Part shown: positions 9,958-19,875 of the stretch, piece by piece
Layout: every line of letters begins with the position of its first letter
Numbering within the stretch: the first letter of the stretch is position 1
Assembly: GCF_003987185.1 (NCBI RefSeq)
Contig: NZ_PIPS01000001.1
Location: 496,001 to 560,000 of the forward strand
Direction: 5' to 3'
Origin: Idiomarina aquatica
GTDB lineage: Bacteria; Pseudomonadota; Gammaproteobacteria; Enterobacterales; Alteromonadaceae
Length of the DNA: 64,000 nt
The notes under the pieces: generated by a model
The model's input: only the letters and a program-made list of their open reading frames with translations
Told to the model about the DNA's origin: nothing
Databases searched by the model: none
Translations under genes and position numbers: made by a program

Positions 9958-10590
9958 TTACTCCTTAGGTTCGACTTGTTCTGGGCGGAAGGTACGCAGT
10001 ACCCAGATAAAACCGCCGATGATGAAGAACGCACTTGGCGGCATCAGCAACAAGCCAACCGGCTCGTACCAACCACCTTCTGACACCAGTGGCATAATTT
10101 GTACGTCGAACAAGCTACCTGAACCAAACAGCTCACGGATAAAGCCAACCACCAACAATACGATAGAGTAACCCAGACCATTACCGATACCATCCAGTAG
10201 CGACATAAACGGCGTACTCTTCATCGCATAAGCCTCGGCACGGCCCATAACGATACAGTTGGTGATGATCAGACCAACGAATACCGACAACTCACGGGAA
10301 ATCTCGTAAGCGTAGGCTCGCAACACCTGGTCAACAACAATAACCAGACTCGCAATGATGGTCATTTGCACGATAATCCGCACACTCGAAGGAATGTGGT
10401 TACGGATGATCGAGATGAAAAAGTTTGATGCCGCAACAACCGCGGTTAGTGCGATACACATAACCAGCGTGTTGGTCATCTTAGACGTTACCGCCAGTGC
10501 TGAGCAGACACCGAGGATCTGCAGCGCAATGGGGTTATTCGCGAAGATCGGTCCGAATAAAACGGACTTCATTTCTTTTGCACTAGCCAT
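9958..10590 (-). CDS. nqrD: Na+-NQR subunit D
   Basis: A 210-residue membrane protein homologous to NqrE, with six predicted helices. The cysteines in LGVCSALAV and [12 protein letters not shown] match the NqrD half of the NqrDE iron site. It overlaps the end of nqrC by 8 bp, showing tight translational coupling. It is part of the Na+-translocating NADH:ubiquinone oxidoreductase in the inner membrane. Confidence 0.95.
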   Translation of the reverse strand: MASAKEMKSVLFGPIFANNPIALQILGVCSALAVTSKMTNTLVMCIALTAVVAASNFFISIIRNHIPSSVRIIVQMTIIASLVIVVDQVLRAYAYEISRELSVFVGLIITNCIVMGRAEAYAMKSTPFMSLLDGIGNGLGYSIVLLVVGFIRELFGSGSLFDVQIMPLVSEGGWYEPVGLLLMPPSAFFIIGGFIWVLRTFRPEQVEPKE

Positions 10591-11359
10591 TGGTCAGCTC
10601 TCCTTTGCGAAGTTTAGCGAGTAACGGACCGTAAGCTTTGTCGCTCATCCAAAAGTCGATAAGCGCGTCAACGCCGTTACTGGTTAGGGTTGCACCTGAA
10701 AGGGCATCAACTTGATGCTCATTGCTTGCGCCACCTTTAACCAAGTCAAACTTCACATTGCCGTCGTCACCGAAAAGCTCTTTACCTTCCCAGGTTTTCA
10801 CCCAGCTAGGGTTAGTGATTTCACCACCGAGCCCCGGTGTTTCAGAATGTTCATAGAAGTTAACGCCACGTACGGTGTTCAGATCGTCTTCCAACGAGAT
10901 CAGTCCGTACATGGTGCCCCACAGGCCCTGGCCACGAATATGCAGTACCGCACCGTCGCGGTTGCCGTTTTCGTCCATCACCAGGTATACCTCGGTCATG
11001 GTTTCCATGGTACCGATGCCTGCGATATCTTCACTTTTTTGCAAGCGCGTGCTGGTGTCCGGGTCGCCTGCTGCCTTACGGTTATCAAAGTCCGCAGGAT
11101 TAACGTCCTGCTGTACTTGATAATCTTTCAGGCTAACAACCAGAGCATTAATACGCTCGTTGTAAACCGCAGGGATATCCATACCCGGTTCTAAAATACC
11201 GGCCGCATCCAGAATGTTACGTTGCATAGCCAACGCCGCGTTCTTTTCCTGCAGTGGCTTCAGCGCAACCGCTGAGCCAGCAACCAGAATCGAACACACC
11301 AAACAAAGAGCCAGCACCACACCGATGGTTTTGCCTAGACTTTCATTCTTCTTAGACAT
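10583..11359 (-). CDS. nqrC: Na+-NQR subunit C (covalent FMN)
   Basis: A 258-residue subunit with one N-terminal membrane helix and a periplasmic FMN-binding domain. The motif [10 protein letters not shown] carries the threonine (about residue 224-226) that receives FMN from ApbE. It overlaps nqrB upstream and nqrD downstream by 8 bp each. Confidence 0.95.
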   Translation of the reverse strand: MSKKNESLGKTIGVVLALCLVCSILVAGSAVALKPLQEKNAALAMQRNILDAAGILEPGMDIPAVYNERINALVVSLKDYQVQQDVNPADFDNRKAAGDPDTSTRLQKSEDIAGIGTMETMTEVYLVMDENGNRDGAVLHIRGQGLWGTMYGLISLEDDLNTVRGVNFYEHSETPGLGGEITNPSWVKTWEGKELFGDDGNVKFDLVKGGASNEHQVDALSGATLTSNGVDALIDFWMSDKAYGPLLAKLRKGELTNG

Positions 11360-12554
11360 TGCGTGCTAACCTCCGTTTGATGTTTGCCTGTGCTACAAAG
11401 TAGTCAAACAACGGTGCAAAGACGTTCGCGAACAAGATAGCCAGCATAATACCTTCCGGGAATGCCGGGTTGATGACACGAATCATCACCGTCATGAAAC
11501 CAATTAACAGGCCGTATGCAAATTTACCTTTGTTGGTGAATGACGCAGAAACCGGGTCGGTCGCCATGAACATCATCGCGAACGCAAAACCACCCAGCAC
11601 TAAGTGCCAGTACCACGGCATCGCAAACATTGGGTTGCTGTCGCTACCAATCAGGTTCAGCAGACCGGAGAACAGCACCATACCTACGAACACACCAGCA
11701 ACGATGCGCCATGAGGCGATGCGGAAGTAAATCAGTGCCAGACCACCGATTAGGATCATCAGCGTTGAAACTTCACCGACTGAACCCTGGATGTTACCCA
11801 GGAACGCATCCCACCACAGTTCCGTGTTAGCGTAATCGAGATTACCCAGCGCCGCTTTACCCAGGTTAGTCGCGCCAGAGAACCCATCGACCGCCGTCCA
11901 GATAGAGTCACCAGACATACTTGCCGGGTAAGCAAAGTACAGGAACGCACGACCGGTCAGTGCCGGGTTAAGGAAGTTACGGCCAGTACCACCGAAGATT
12001 TCCTTACCGATAACAACACCGAAGGTGATACCCAGAGCAACCTGCCACAGTGGCGTGGTCGCCGGCAGAATCAATGAGAACAGTACCGAGGTCACGAAGA
12101 AGCCTTCGTTAACTTCGTGCTTACGAATTGACGCAAACAGCACTTCCCAGAAACCACCGACAATAAAGGTTACCGCGTAGATCGGCAGGTACCAGCAGGC
12201 ACCGTACCACATCTTAGTTCCCCAGCCGGCGTCAGCGCCAAGATCGCCACCCAATAAGTGGAACAAGCCCACCTGCCAGGCGTCAGATAACTGATAACCG
12301 TCTGCCAGCGCCAGCGCCGCTTGGTTACCAACGTTGTACATGCCCCAGAACATAGCCGGGAAGGTCATCATCCAAACCAGGATCATGATGCGCTTCAGGT
12401 CGATGCGGTCACGAACGTGCGTGCGTGACTGGGTCACCGTACCTGGCGTGTAAAAGATAGTGGCTACTGCTTCATACAGCGCGTACCACTTTTCGTATTT
12501 GCCGCCCTTTTCAAACTGCGGCTCAATACGCTCGAGTGTATCTTTCAAGCTCAT
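11352..12554 (-). CDS. nqrB: Na+-NQR subunit B (covalent FMN, Na+ channel)
   Basis: A 400-residue membrane subunit with about ten helices. [10 protein letters not shown] contains Thr229, the expected covalent FMN site. NqrB also holds riboflavin and the quinone and Na+ pathways in characterised complexes. The length is typical. The start lies 2 bp downstream of nqrA. Confidence 0.95.
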   Translation of the reverse strand: MSLKDTLERIEPQFEKGGKYEKWYALYEAVATIFYTPGTVTQSRTHVRDRIDLKRIMILVWMMTFPAMFWGMYNVGNQAALALADGYQLSDAWQVGLFHLLGGDLGADAGWGTKMWYGACWYLPIYAVTFIVGGFWEVLFASIRKHEVNEGFFVTSVLFSLILPATTPLWQVALGITFGVVIGKEIFGGTGRNFLNPALTGRAFLYFAYPASMSGDSIWTAVDGFSGATNLGKAALGNLDYANTELWWDAFLGNIQGSVGEVSTLMILIGGLALIYFRIASWRIVAGVFVGMVLFSGLLNLIGSDSNPMFAMPWYWHLVLGGFAFAMMFMATDPVSASFTNKGKFAYGLLIGFMTVMIRVINPAFPEGIMLAILFANVFAPLFDYFVAQANIKRRLARNV

Positions 12555-12556
12555 GG

Positions 12557-13897
12557 TTAGCCTTCTTTCTCAATCTTAGTGAGACAATCGCGCAGCACCG
12601 GGCCGTACTCGTACTTCCCAGGGCAAACATAGGTGCACAATGCCAAATCTTCCTCGTCCAGCTCCAGACAACCCAGTTGTTGAGCTTCGTCGGTATCACC
12701 TGACAACAAGTCACGCAGTAACAGCGTTGGTACGATATCCAACGGCATCACGCGCTCATAGTTACCAATTGGCACCATCGAACGAGACGAACCGTTCAGT
12801 GAGGTGGTCATGCTGAACAGCTTCTTCGGATTGAAGTGGCCGGCATAAGCTCGGGTAACCGAGTGCAGGTCCGAACCTGGACGCAACCAGCCGAAGAATT
12901 CTTTGTGGTTACCCTCAGGGATAACACTGACTTGGGTATGGAAACGACCCAGCCATTGGTGCGCGTCGTCCACCTTGTGACCATTTAACACTGAACCACT
13001 GATAATACGGTAGTTATCGCCTTGCAGCTCACCGTCAGTCAGTTCACGCAAGTTGGCACCCATACGAGTACGCAACACACGAGGTTCTTTTACGCATTCA
13101 CCGGCAACCGCCACCATCCGATCGGTGAAGATTTCACCAGTGGTGAACAATTTACCGTAGGCAACTACGTCCTGATAGCCGATGTGCCACGCCGGACGCT
13201 TCAGGCTAACCGGATGCAAGAAATGCATATGAGTACCGACCAAACCAGCCGGATGCACGCCGCCGAAGGATTCCAGCTGTACTTTCGCATCGCCGGTATC
13301 AACTTCTGCATCACCCGCCTTAACCACGAAAACTTTTCCGTCGGTCAGGTTTGACAACACTTTCAAGCCATCGATGAAGGCTTGTTTGTGTTCGTTGATG
13401 AACAACGTTGGGTCCATGCACAGCGGGTTGGTGTCCATCGCATTAACGAAGATAGCCGTAGCTTCTGCGTCAAGTGCCGGAGCCTTGCTGTAGGGGCGAG
13501 TTCTGAGCGCTGGCCACTGACCAGACTCTACGAGAATTTCCTGAACTTTGTCGCGACCGATAGAGTCGAGCTTGTCGCTGTCGAATTTATCAAAGGTGAT
13601 CTGCTCTTCGCCATCACATTCGATAACTACTGCTTGCAATACGCGACGTTCGCCACGCGGGATGTCTTTAACAACACCCGCTGCAGGAGCAGTATATTTA
13701 ACGCCCGGATTTTTTTTGTCTTCAAAAATCACTTGACCTTTTTTCACACGCTCGTCAACTTTAACGTGCATGGTCGGGCGCATACCGACATACTCTTCTC
13801 CAAGGGTAGCGACCGTCGTCACGGCCTTACCGTCGGATACTTGCTGCTGGGGGGCTCCCTTAATCGGGATATCCAGCCCTTTCTTGATAGTAATCAT
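12557..13897 (-). CDS. nqrA: Na+-NQR subunit A
   Basis: A peripheral cytoplasmic subunit of about 446 residues. It begins [14 protein letters not shown] like its homologues if the ATG at 13897 is used. A GTG at 13909 in the same frame has a weak AACGAG just upstream, so the start is uncertain by four codons. [20 protein letters not shown] and the C-terminal [12 protein letters not shown] with two cysteines are family features. It is the first gene of the operon; its promoter must lie in 13910-14071. Confidence 0.95.
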   Translation of the reverse strand: MITIKKGLDIPIKGAPQQQVSDGKAVTTVATLGEEYVGMRPTMHVKVDERVKKGQVIFEDKKNPGVKYTAPAAGVVKDIPRGERRVLQAVVIECDGEEQITFDKFDSDKLDSIGRDKVQEILVESGQWPALRTRPYSKAPALDAEATAIFVNAMDTNPLCMDPTLFINEHKQAFIDGLKVLSNLTDGKVFVVKAGDAEVDTGDAKVQLESFGGVHPAGLVGTHMHFLHPVSLKRPAWHIGYQDVVAYGKLFTTGEIFTDRMVAVAGECVKEPRVLRTRMGANLRELTDGELQGDNYRIISGSVLNGHKVDDAHQWLGRFHTQVSVIPEGNHKEFFGWLRPGSDLHSVTRAYAGHFNPKKLFSMTTSLNGSSRSMVPIGNYERVMPLDIVPTLLLRDLLSGDTDEAQQLGCLELDEEDLALCTYVCPGKYEYGPVLRDCLTKIEKEG

Positions 13898-13909
13898 ATG
13901 CGTTTGCAC

Positions 13910-14071
13910 TACTCGTTAGGGAAGATTCATCACAACCAGCCGGTAAGGGCTGGAAACCTGAAAAATCAATAAGTTACCGAGCATGGCAACGCCTACGCGA
14001 CCACCAGACTCCGTAACTTAAAAACGTATTCCACACTTATCGGGCGGATTTTAACACTTTTTCAGGTGCGC
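13910..14071 (-). promoter_or_regulatory. nqr operon upstream region
   Basis: A 162-bp gap between fabV (upstream, same strand) and nqrA. It should contain the nqr promoter. Inverted segments (CCAGCC near 13936 and GGCTGG near 13949) are visible, but no clear -35/-10 pair or terminator with a T-run could be identified by eye. Confidence 0.3.
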
Positions 14072-15250
14072 TTACCAGTTAACTTTTGGATTTACGTCAG
14101 CATCATAATCAATGTTATCAAAGCCAAACCCAAATAAATTCAAGAAGTCCTGATGGTAGCCTTTGTAGTCAGCCAGCTCATGAAAGTTCTCTTGTGTGAC
14201 CTGATCCCACAGCGCTTCGATCTTCGCCTGCGTGGCATCGTTGGTTTCGTAACCATCCATGTGCAAACGGCCGGCATCATCAAGTTCCGGGTTCTGCGCG
14301 TACAAGCCTTCGGTGAACAAACGATAGATCTGCTCAATGCAACCCTCGTGCGTGCCCTCTTCCTTCATTACTTTATAAATCAGCGAGATGTATAACGGCA
14401 TCACCGGAATCGCCGAACTGGCTTGTGTAACCAGCGCTTTAAGCGACGATACATAAGCTTTCAGGTTAATGTCCTGATAGTTTTTATCCAACTCACTGGA
14501 GGCACGGTCGAGGTCTTCCTTCGCACGACCAATGGTGGCGTGACCATAAATTGGCCAGGTCAGCTTTTTGCCGATGTAGGTATAAGCAGTAGTCTGACAG
14601 TCCTGCGCCAATACGCCGGCATCATGCAGTTGCTTGATCCAACGCTCCCAGTCTTCACCACCCATCACCTTGACGGTGTTGGCAATATCATCATCCGTAG
14701 CCGGGTCGAGCGTCACTTCGTGCACTTCATCGCGGTCAGTATTGTAGGTTTTGGTGGTGTACTGCTTGCCCACCGGCTTCAATACCGAACTGTAAACCTC
14801 GCCACTCTCCGGGTCCTTACGCTTCGGCGACGCCAGGCTGTACACCACCAAATCAATTTTGCCCATATTGGCTTTGATGTAATCGATGCTTTGCTGCTTG
14901 ATTTCATCAGAAAACGCATCGCCATTAATGGAATGGAAGTTCAAACCCTCAGCCGCAGCCTGCTCATGGAACGCCGCAGTGTTGTACCAACCGGCCGTAC
15001 CCGTACGTTTTTCAGTCGGTTCTTTTTCGAAGCAAACACCCAAAGTATGAGCGCCACTACCGAACGCCGCAGTAATCCGCGACGCCAGCCCATAACCCGT
15101 CGACGAGCCAATCACCAGCACATTCTTCGGCCCATTCTCAACCCGCGGCTGTTGCTTCACCCACTCAATCTGACGACGAACATTTTCCGCACAACCAGCC
15201 GGATGCGCGTTAGTACAAATAAACCCACGAATTTTTGGTTTAATCACCAT
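14072..15250 (-). CDS. fabV: Enoyl-ACP reductase FabV
   Basis: A 392-residue NADH-dependent trans-2-enoyl-ACP/CoA reductase of the FabV/TER family, catalysing the last step of fatty-acid elongation. The N-terminus MVIKPKIRGFICTNAHPAGC and the glycine motif VIGSSTGYGLASR are family signatures, and the catalytic Tyr-x8-Lys is seen as YGHATIGRAK. FabV enzymes are typically insensitive to triclosan (family knowledge). It is monocistronic, and its upstream side faces the first REP array. Confidence 0.95.
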   Translation of the reverse strand: MVIKPKIRGFICTNAHPAGCAENVRRQIEWVKQQPRVENGPKNVLVIGSSTGYGLASRITAAFGSGAHTLGVCFEKEPTEKRTGTAGWYNTAAFHEQAAAEGLNFHSINGDAFSDEIKQQSIDYIKANMGKIDLVVYSLASPKRKDPESGEVYSSVLKPVGKQYTTKTYNTDRDEVHEVTLDPATDDDIANTVKVMGGEDWERWIKQLHDAGVLAQDCQTTAYTYIGKKLTWPIYGHATIGRAKEDLDRASSELDKNYQDINLKAYVSSLKALVTQASSAIPVMPLYISLIYKVMKEEGTHEGCIEQIYRLFTEGLYAQNPELDDAGRLHMDGYETNDATQAKIEALWDQVTQENFHELADYKGYHQDFLNLFGFGFDNIDYDADVNPKVNW

Positions 15251-15330
15251 GTTAGAGGTTCCCTATTTTGAATTTGCTCTTATTGTAGCGGTTTCTTAGC
15301 ATTTAACAGATCATACCATTTTTTTGCCTA

Positions 15331-16843
15331 TGGCGATCCATGCGGCGCCCGGAGGCGGGAATGCCCTCCGCCGCGGGAATTTTTCGATATCGGGGATGAA
15401 TGCGGCCGGCGATCCATGCGGCGCCCGGAGGCGGGAATGCCCTCCGCCGCGGATTATTTCGATATCGAGGGCGCATGCGGCCGGCGATCATGCGGCGCCC
15501 GGAGGCGGGAATGCCCTCCGCCGCGGGATTTTTTCGATATCGAGGGCGCATGCGGCTGGCGATCGATGCGGCGCTCGGAGGCGGGAATTTTTTTGGCCCC
15601 GATCGGCACGCGAGGCTCCGCCTCGCTAAGCCGATGGGTACCCACGATCTGGGGGCGATGGGAACGCGGAATTTTTCAATATCGGTGCGGATTTGGGCGC
15701 GGATTATTTCGATATCGGGGGCGCATGCGGCTGGCGATCGATGCGGCGCTCGGAGGCGGGAATTTTTTTGGCCCCGATCGGCACGCGAGGCTGCGCCTCG
15801 CTAAGCCGATGGGTACCCACGATCTGGGGGCGATTTTCGGGAAGCGATAGGACCACGGATTTTTTCAATATCGGCGCGGATTTGGCCGCGGGATTTTTTC
15901 GATATCGGGGGCGCATGCGGCCGGCGATCGATGCGGCTCCGGGAGGCGGGAATGCCCTCCGCCCCGATCGGCACGCGAGGCTGCGCCTCGCTAAGCCGAT
16001 GGGTACCCACGATTTGCACGAGATTTGGGGATATTTTCAATGCCATGTTTTGAATTCGTGCGAAGGTCGTTTTCAATGCGGGATGCCGGCAATGCCACAA
16101 AACCCATTCATATCGTAAGTAGCCATCGGCTTAGCGGCGCAGCCGCGTGCCGATCGGGACCAAAAGAATCCCCACCGCCAAACGCCGCATCATCCGCCCG
16201 CCGCATGCGACCGCGATCCATAAAAAATCCCACCGAATTCGTGCAAGGGCGTTTTCAATGCGGGATGCCGGCAATGCCACAAAACCCATTCATATCGTAA
16301 GTAGCCATCGGCTTAGCGGCGCAGCCGCGTGCCGATCGGGGCCAAAAGCATTCCCGCCGCCAAAAGCCGCATCATCCGCCCGCCGCATGCGACCGCGATC
16401 CGGAAATATCCCACCCCCGAATTCATGCACGCGGGGATTCAATGCGAACCAACGGATTTTTCGATATCGGGGGCGCATGCGGCCGGCGATCCATGCAGCG
16501 CCCGGAGGCGGGAATGCCCTCCGCCGCGGGAATTTTTCGATATCGAGGGCGAATGCGGCCGGCGATCATGCGGCGCCCGGAGGCGGGAATGCCCTCCGCC
16601 GCGGGATTTTTTCGATATCGGGGGCGCATGCGGCCGGCGATCCATGCGGCCCCCGGAGGCGGGAATGCCCTCCGCCCCGATCGGCACGCGAGGCTGCGCC
16701 TCGCTAAGCCGATGGGTACCCACGATCTGGGGGCGATTTTGGGGGGCGATGGGAACGCGGATTTTTTCAATATCGGCGCGGATTATTTCGATATCGAGAG
16801 CGCATGCGGCGCCCGGAGGCGGGAATGCCCCATCCCAGGCAAT
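15331..16843. repeat. REP/BIME-like palindromic array, cluster 1
   Basis: A 1.5-kb gene-free GC-rich mosaic. REP-like hairpins (GTAG or GTAC, then ATCGGC-tta-GCG...CGC-gt-GCCGAT) occur on the minus strand at 15601-15641, 15776-15816, 15966-16006 and 16679-16719, and on the plus strand at 16119-16154 and 16301-16336. Between them lie tandem 74-76-bp units containing GATATC, GCATGCGGCCGGCGATC and GGAGGCGGGAATGCCCTCC (first copies at 15351, 15427, 15501, 15577; more at 16505-16680). Blocks of over 100 bp recur in cluster 2. The array reaches the 3' end of bolA. Open frames across it arise from repeat periodicity and GC-richness, not coding. Confidence 0.88.
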
Positions 16844-17142
16844 TACCTCCCTCCGCCCATGCAATTCGGGGAGTCGGGGGCTTGGCCTTGCCATTCGTCG
16901 GGGGTGTAGGTGTGCAGTGCCAGGGCGTGGATTTGTTGCAGTTCGTCGGCCAGCAGTTGGTTGATTGCGCGGTGGCGCTGCAGTAGGCGTTTGCCGGCAA
17001 ACTGGTCGGTGACCAAGGTCACTTTAAAATGTGACTGGGCGTGCGGGCCGCTGGCGTGCATGTAACTTTCATCGTCGACCTGCACGTGCACCGGCGCAAA
17101 TGCCTGCCGTAATTTTTGTTCAATCTGTTCTGCCATCTTCAT
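16843..17142 (-). CDS. BolA-family protein
   Basis: A protein of about 99 residues of the BolA/IbaG class. The region from KLRQAFAPVHVQVDDESYMH to HALALHTYTPDEW contains the family fold, with the conserved HFKVTLVTDQF and RHRAINQLLADEL stretches. BolA proteins partner with monothiol glutaredoxins in Fe-S trafficking or act in stress morphology. A GTG at 17151 is possible, but GGGTGAG lies correctly ahead of the ATG at 17142. Its last codons run into the REP array. Confidence 0.85.
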   Translation of the reverse strand: MKMAEQIEQKLRQAFAPVHVQVDDESYMHASGPHAQSHFKVTLVTDQFAGKRLLQRHRAINQLLADELQQIHALALHTYTPDEWQGQAPDSPNCMGGGR

Positions 17143-17157
17143 ACTGCTCACCCCGTT

Positions 17158-17640
17158 TTATTGTTCAACCACTGCTGTGTGACATATCACCCGCTGCGCT
17201 GCCAGCGTTGCAACGGCCGGGAACACCTGTTCGGCGACATCGCCGCGCGACAGCTCAGCCGGCATTACAATCCGGTAGCGTTGCGCGCTGACCGATCCGT
17301 CGGTTTGCCACAACATAAAGGATTCATTCGCCAAAATCTCCTGCAACGCCGCCAAGCCGTCTTTACGATACGGTGGAAACGCCGTCACATCACCGGTTAA
17401 ACGCCAGTTATTCAACTCCATTTCCGATGCCAGCAAGGCTTCGTTTACCGGGTTGCGACAAAAACTCAGTTCAATCACTGCCGCACTAAGCTGCCATTCG
17501 TCGTTCGGCAATAATTGCCGATCCAACTGCTGCATGGTGGTTTCCAGTTGTTGTTCCGCGGCCGGCTCGGACGCCGGTTCACAAGCGCTCAGCAACGACG
17601 CCAAGGCAACAGACAACAGCACAAAATACGATTTCTTCAC
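17158..17640 (-). CDS. Small lipoprotein of unknown function
   Basis: About 160 residues with a lipoprotein signal (lipobox LSAC) followed by an acidic, glutamine-rich linker and a small domain. No family is recognised. A GTG at 17640 preceded by AGAGAG is preferred; the ATG at 17679 has no ribosome-binding site and adds 13 basic residues ahead of the signal. It lies between pqiC and bolA on the same strand. Confidence 0.6.
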   Translation of the reverse strand: MKKSYFVLLSVALASLLSACEPASEPAAEQQLETTMQQLDRQLLPNDEWQLSAAVIELSFCRNPVNEALLASEMELNNWRLTGDVTAFPPYRKDGLAALQEILANESFMLWQTDGSVSAQRYRIVMPAELSRGDVAEQVFPAVATLAAQRVICHTAVVEQ

Positions 17641-17735
17641 GCCGCGCTCTCTTAGTGTTTTAAAAATAGTCTTCAACATGTGCCCGTAGTTTAGCAGAGC
17701 AACACCGGTAAATTATAGGCTTGTAGACGCCCACC

Positions 17736-18260
17736 TCAGTTGGGAATGGCGCTTTTAATATCGCTCAGCGTCTTACTCCAGGCGCGGTTAAGAGCGCTTA
17801 CCAGGGCGTCGTAACCGTCCTGCTGTAAGGCCTGGCGCTGATGAAATGAACCACTTAACTGCTGTTCGCCCTGCTGATAATGCCAGTGGCCGCTGACCAC
17901 CGCATGGCCCTGATTATCACCGTAAAAATCCATCACCGTAATCACCAGTTGGCCGTCACAATGCGGCTGATTCAACACCCGCTGTGCACTTTGCTGCAAC
18001 TGTTGCTCAAGCGAACCACTCCAGCGATGATTGCGGGCCGCATGAATGCGGGTTTCGCTGCGCTGCAATAAAATACCGTCGCTGAGCATCAGGTCGCTGA
18101 CCACCACCTGGCGGGCCGACGCCGGACAAAAACGCTCCGTTGCCTGATTCAGTATCGGCAGCCGGTAATCGCTGCGCTGCGTTTGCGGCACACTGCCGCA
18201 GGCACTCAGTGTTAGTGCCAGCAGCACACCGGCGGTTGCTTTTAAGGTCATGTTAATCAT
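17736..18260 (-). CDS. pqiC: PqiC-type ABC transport auxiliary lipoprotein
   Basis: About 174 residues with lipobox LSAC. The mature part (DYRLPILNQATERFCP, then VVSDLMLSDGILLQRS) fits the PqiC/YmbA (DUF330) family of outer-membrane lipoproteins that cap the PqiB channel. The ATG at 18260 overlaps the pqiB stop codon; longer starts inside pqiB lack support. Its position directly after pqiB is the main evidence for PqiC rather than another auxiliary lipoprotein. Confidence 0.8.
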   Translation of the reverse strand: MINMTLKATAGVLLALTLSACGSVPQTQRSDYRLPILNQATERFCPASARQVVVSDLMLSDGILLQRSETRIHAARNHRWSGSLEQQLQQSAQRVLNQPHCDGQLVITVMDFYGDNQGHAVVSGHWHYQQGEQQLSGSFHQRQALQQDGYDALVSALNRAWSKTLSDIKSAIPN

Positions 18261-19875
18261 TCGCTTTTGGCTCCGGATCAGCGGTTTCTTCAGGGGCAAA
18301 AATCAGTGAGTTCGGCTGTTCACGCAATTGCTCAATAAAGGGTTTTAAATCCCGCGTTAACTGCTCGATATTACTCAGCGAGCGGTGTAACTGACGCCGC
18401 GTCGCCGAACCATCGTCAACGCTGTCCAACAGTTGCTGCAACTGCACCAGGTTTTGCTGCAACAACTGTGGTAGCTCCTGCATCCCCGGTTGCGCCACAA
18501 TTTCGGCCACCGACTGTGCCAGTGCCTCAATTTCCTCGGCGCTGGTCTGGGTCGCCGTCATCGCCTCACTGAACTCATTCAGGCTGGCTTCCAACTGCAG
18601 CCCATTAAATTTATCCAGTAACTGATTCAGTTTTTCTTCCAGCCGGCTGAAATCACTCACCATCGACGGTAGCACCGGATAGCCGGCAAACTCCTGTTCG
18701 GCGACGGCTTCAGCTTCCGGATAAAAACGCAGGTCCACGTACAGGGTATTGGTGAGCAGATTCGAGGCGCGAATATTCGCCCGCAGACCCTGTTCAAACA
18801 GTTCCGGCAGTCGTTCGCGCCAATACTCAATGCGCGTATCCGGCACCAGTCCATCCATCCGCTCGGGTTCGTAACGAACCAGCACCGGGATCTGTTTCAG
18901 CGGTGCCTGGTCGTCATCGGTTGGGTTCCAGCGCAGCGGCACTTTTAATACCGTACCCACTCGTACCCCTTTGAACTGCACCGGCGCGCCCTCTTCCAGC
19001 CCGGCCACCGACTCATCCAGTAAAATCACGTAATCAATACCATTCACAAAACCCTGCTGACGAGCGGCTTCTTCACTGGCAAACAGCTCAAAGGTGCGGC
19101 TCTCGGCAATCTTTTCACCACTCGGCTGCCCTTCCGGCACACCAAAATTGATCCCCGCCCCCAACAACGACTCAAACGACCCCAGCGATACATCCAGACC
19201 GCTGGCATTCCAGCGCAGTGACAGGCCACTTTGCAACCAGAAGCGAGTGTTCTCGGTCAGCAGCTCGTCATAAGGTTGCTCGACGAACACCTGATATTCC
19301 ATGGTGCGGTTATCCACGTTAAAGGCCACTTTTTCGACCTGTCCCACCGATACACCGCGATATTGCACCGAATCCCCCACCACCACGGCGGCGTTTACCG
19401 AACTGGTCAGGGTAATACGACGGCCGGGCGTCTGCTGTGGCGTCACCGGCGGCTCCTCCAGCGCCTTAAAACGGGTCGTCGTCTGCTCGGCACTGCCGGG
19501 TTGTAAACGCAGGTAGGCTCCTGATAACAACGTCGACAGGCCACTTACCCCCTGCCGTCCAATCCGCGGCTTAACCACCCAGAATTCACTGTCGACCGCC
19601 AGCATGCGCTGGGTATTTTCATTCATATCAATGGTCAGTACTGCCGCACTCATGTCGTCATTAAGGCTGATTTCGCTGACCAGACCGACGTCGACGTTGC
19701 GTACCCGCACCGGTGTCTTCCCGGCTTCCAGCCCCTCGGCATCACTGATCAGAACCTGCACCTGCGGGCCGGCACCGGCGCTTTCCTGCCACACCATCCA
19801 TAACGCCACCGCCAACGCCAGTAACGGGATTAACCAAATCGGCGAGATCAGATTCTTGATTGCACTTCGGCTCAT
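18253..19875 (-). CDS. pqiB: MCE-domain lipid transport protein PqiB
   Basis: A 540-residue protein with one N-terminal membrane helix (residues 12-28), three successive MCE domains (LEAGKTPVRVRNVDVGLV; VVVGDSVQYRGVSVGQV; LEEGAPVQFKGVRVGTV) and a long C-terminal helical region ending in a Pro-rich tail. PqiB forms a periplasm-spanning hexameric tube for lipid transfer between membranes. It overlaps pqiA by 4 bp and pqiC by 8 bp, an operon arrangement like that of E. coli. Confidence 0.93.
   Translation of the reverse strand: MSRSAIKNLISPIWLIPLLALAVALWMVWQESAGAGPQVQVLISDAEGLEAGKTPVRVRNVDVGLVSEISLNDDMSAAVLTIDMNENTQRMLAVDSEFWVVKPRIGRQGVSGLSTLLSGAYLRLQPGSAEQTTTRFKALEEPPVTPQQTPGRRITLTSSVNAAVVVGDSVQYRGVSVGQVEKVAFNVDNRTMEYQVFVEQPYDELLTENTRFWLQSGLSLRWNASGLDVSLGSFESLLGAGINFGVPEGQPSGEKIAESRTFELFASEEAARQQGFVNGIDYVILLDESVAGLEEGAPVQFKGVRVGTVLKVPLRWNPTDDDQAPLKQIPVLVRYEPERMDGLVPDTRIEYWRERLPELFEQGLRANIRASNLLTNTLYVDLRFYPEAEAVAEQEFAGYPVLPSMVSDFSRLEEKLNQLLDKFNGLQLEASLNEFSEAMTATQTSAEEIEALAQSVAEIVAQPGMQELPQLLQQNLVQLQQLLDSVDDGSATRRQLHRSLSNIEQLTRDLKPFIEQLREQPNSLIFAPEETADPEPKAND

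Noticed and set aside
14423-15271. 282-codon frame opposite fabV
   Set aside because: A shadow of a well-conserved fabV on the other strand; basic, low-complexity peptide with no recognisable domain.
15324-16964. Many open frames of 60-210 codons on both strands
   Set aside because: They lie in the REP array, repeat the same peptides in several frames and lack start signals; GC-rich palindromes produce them.
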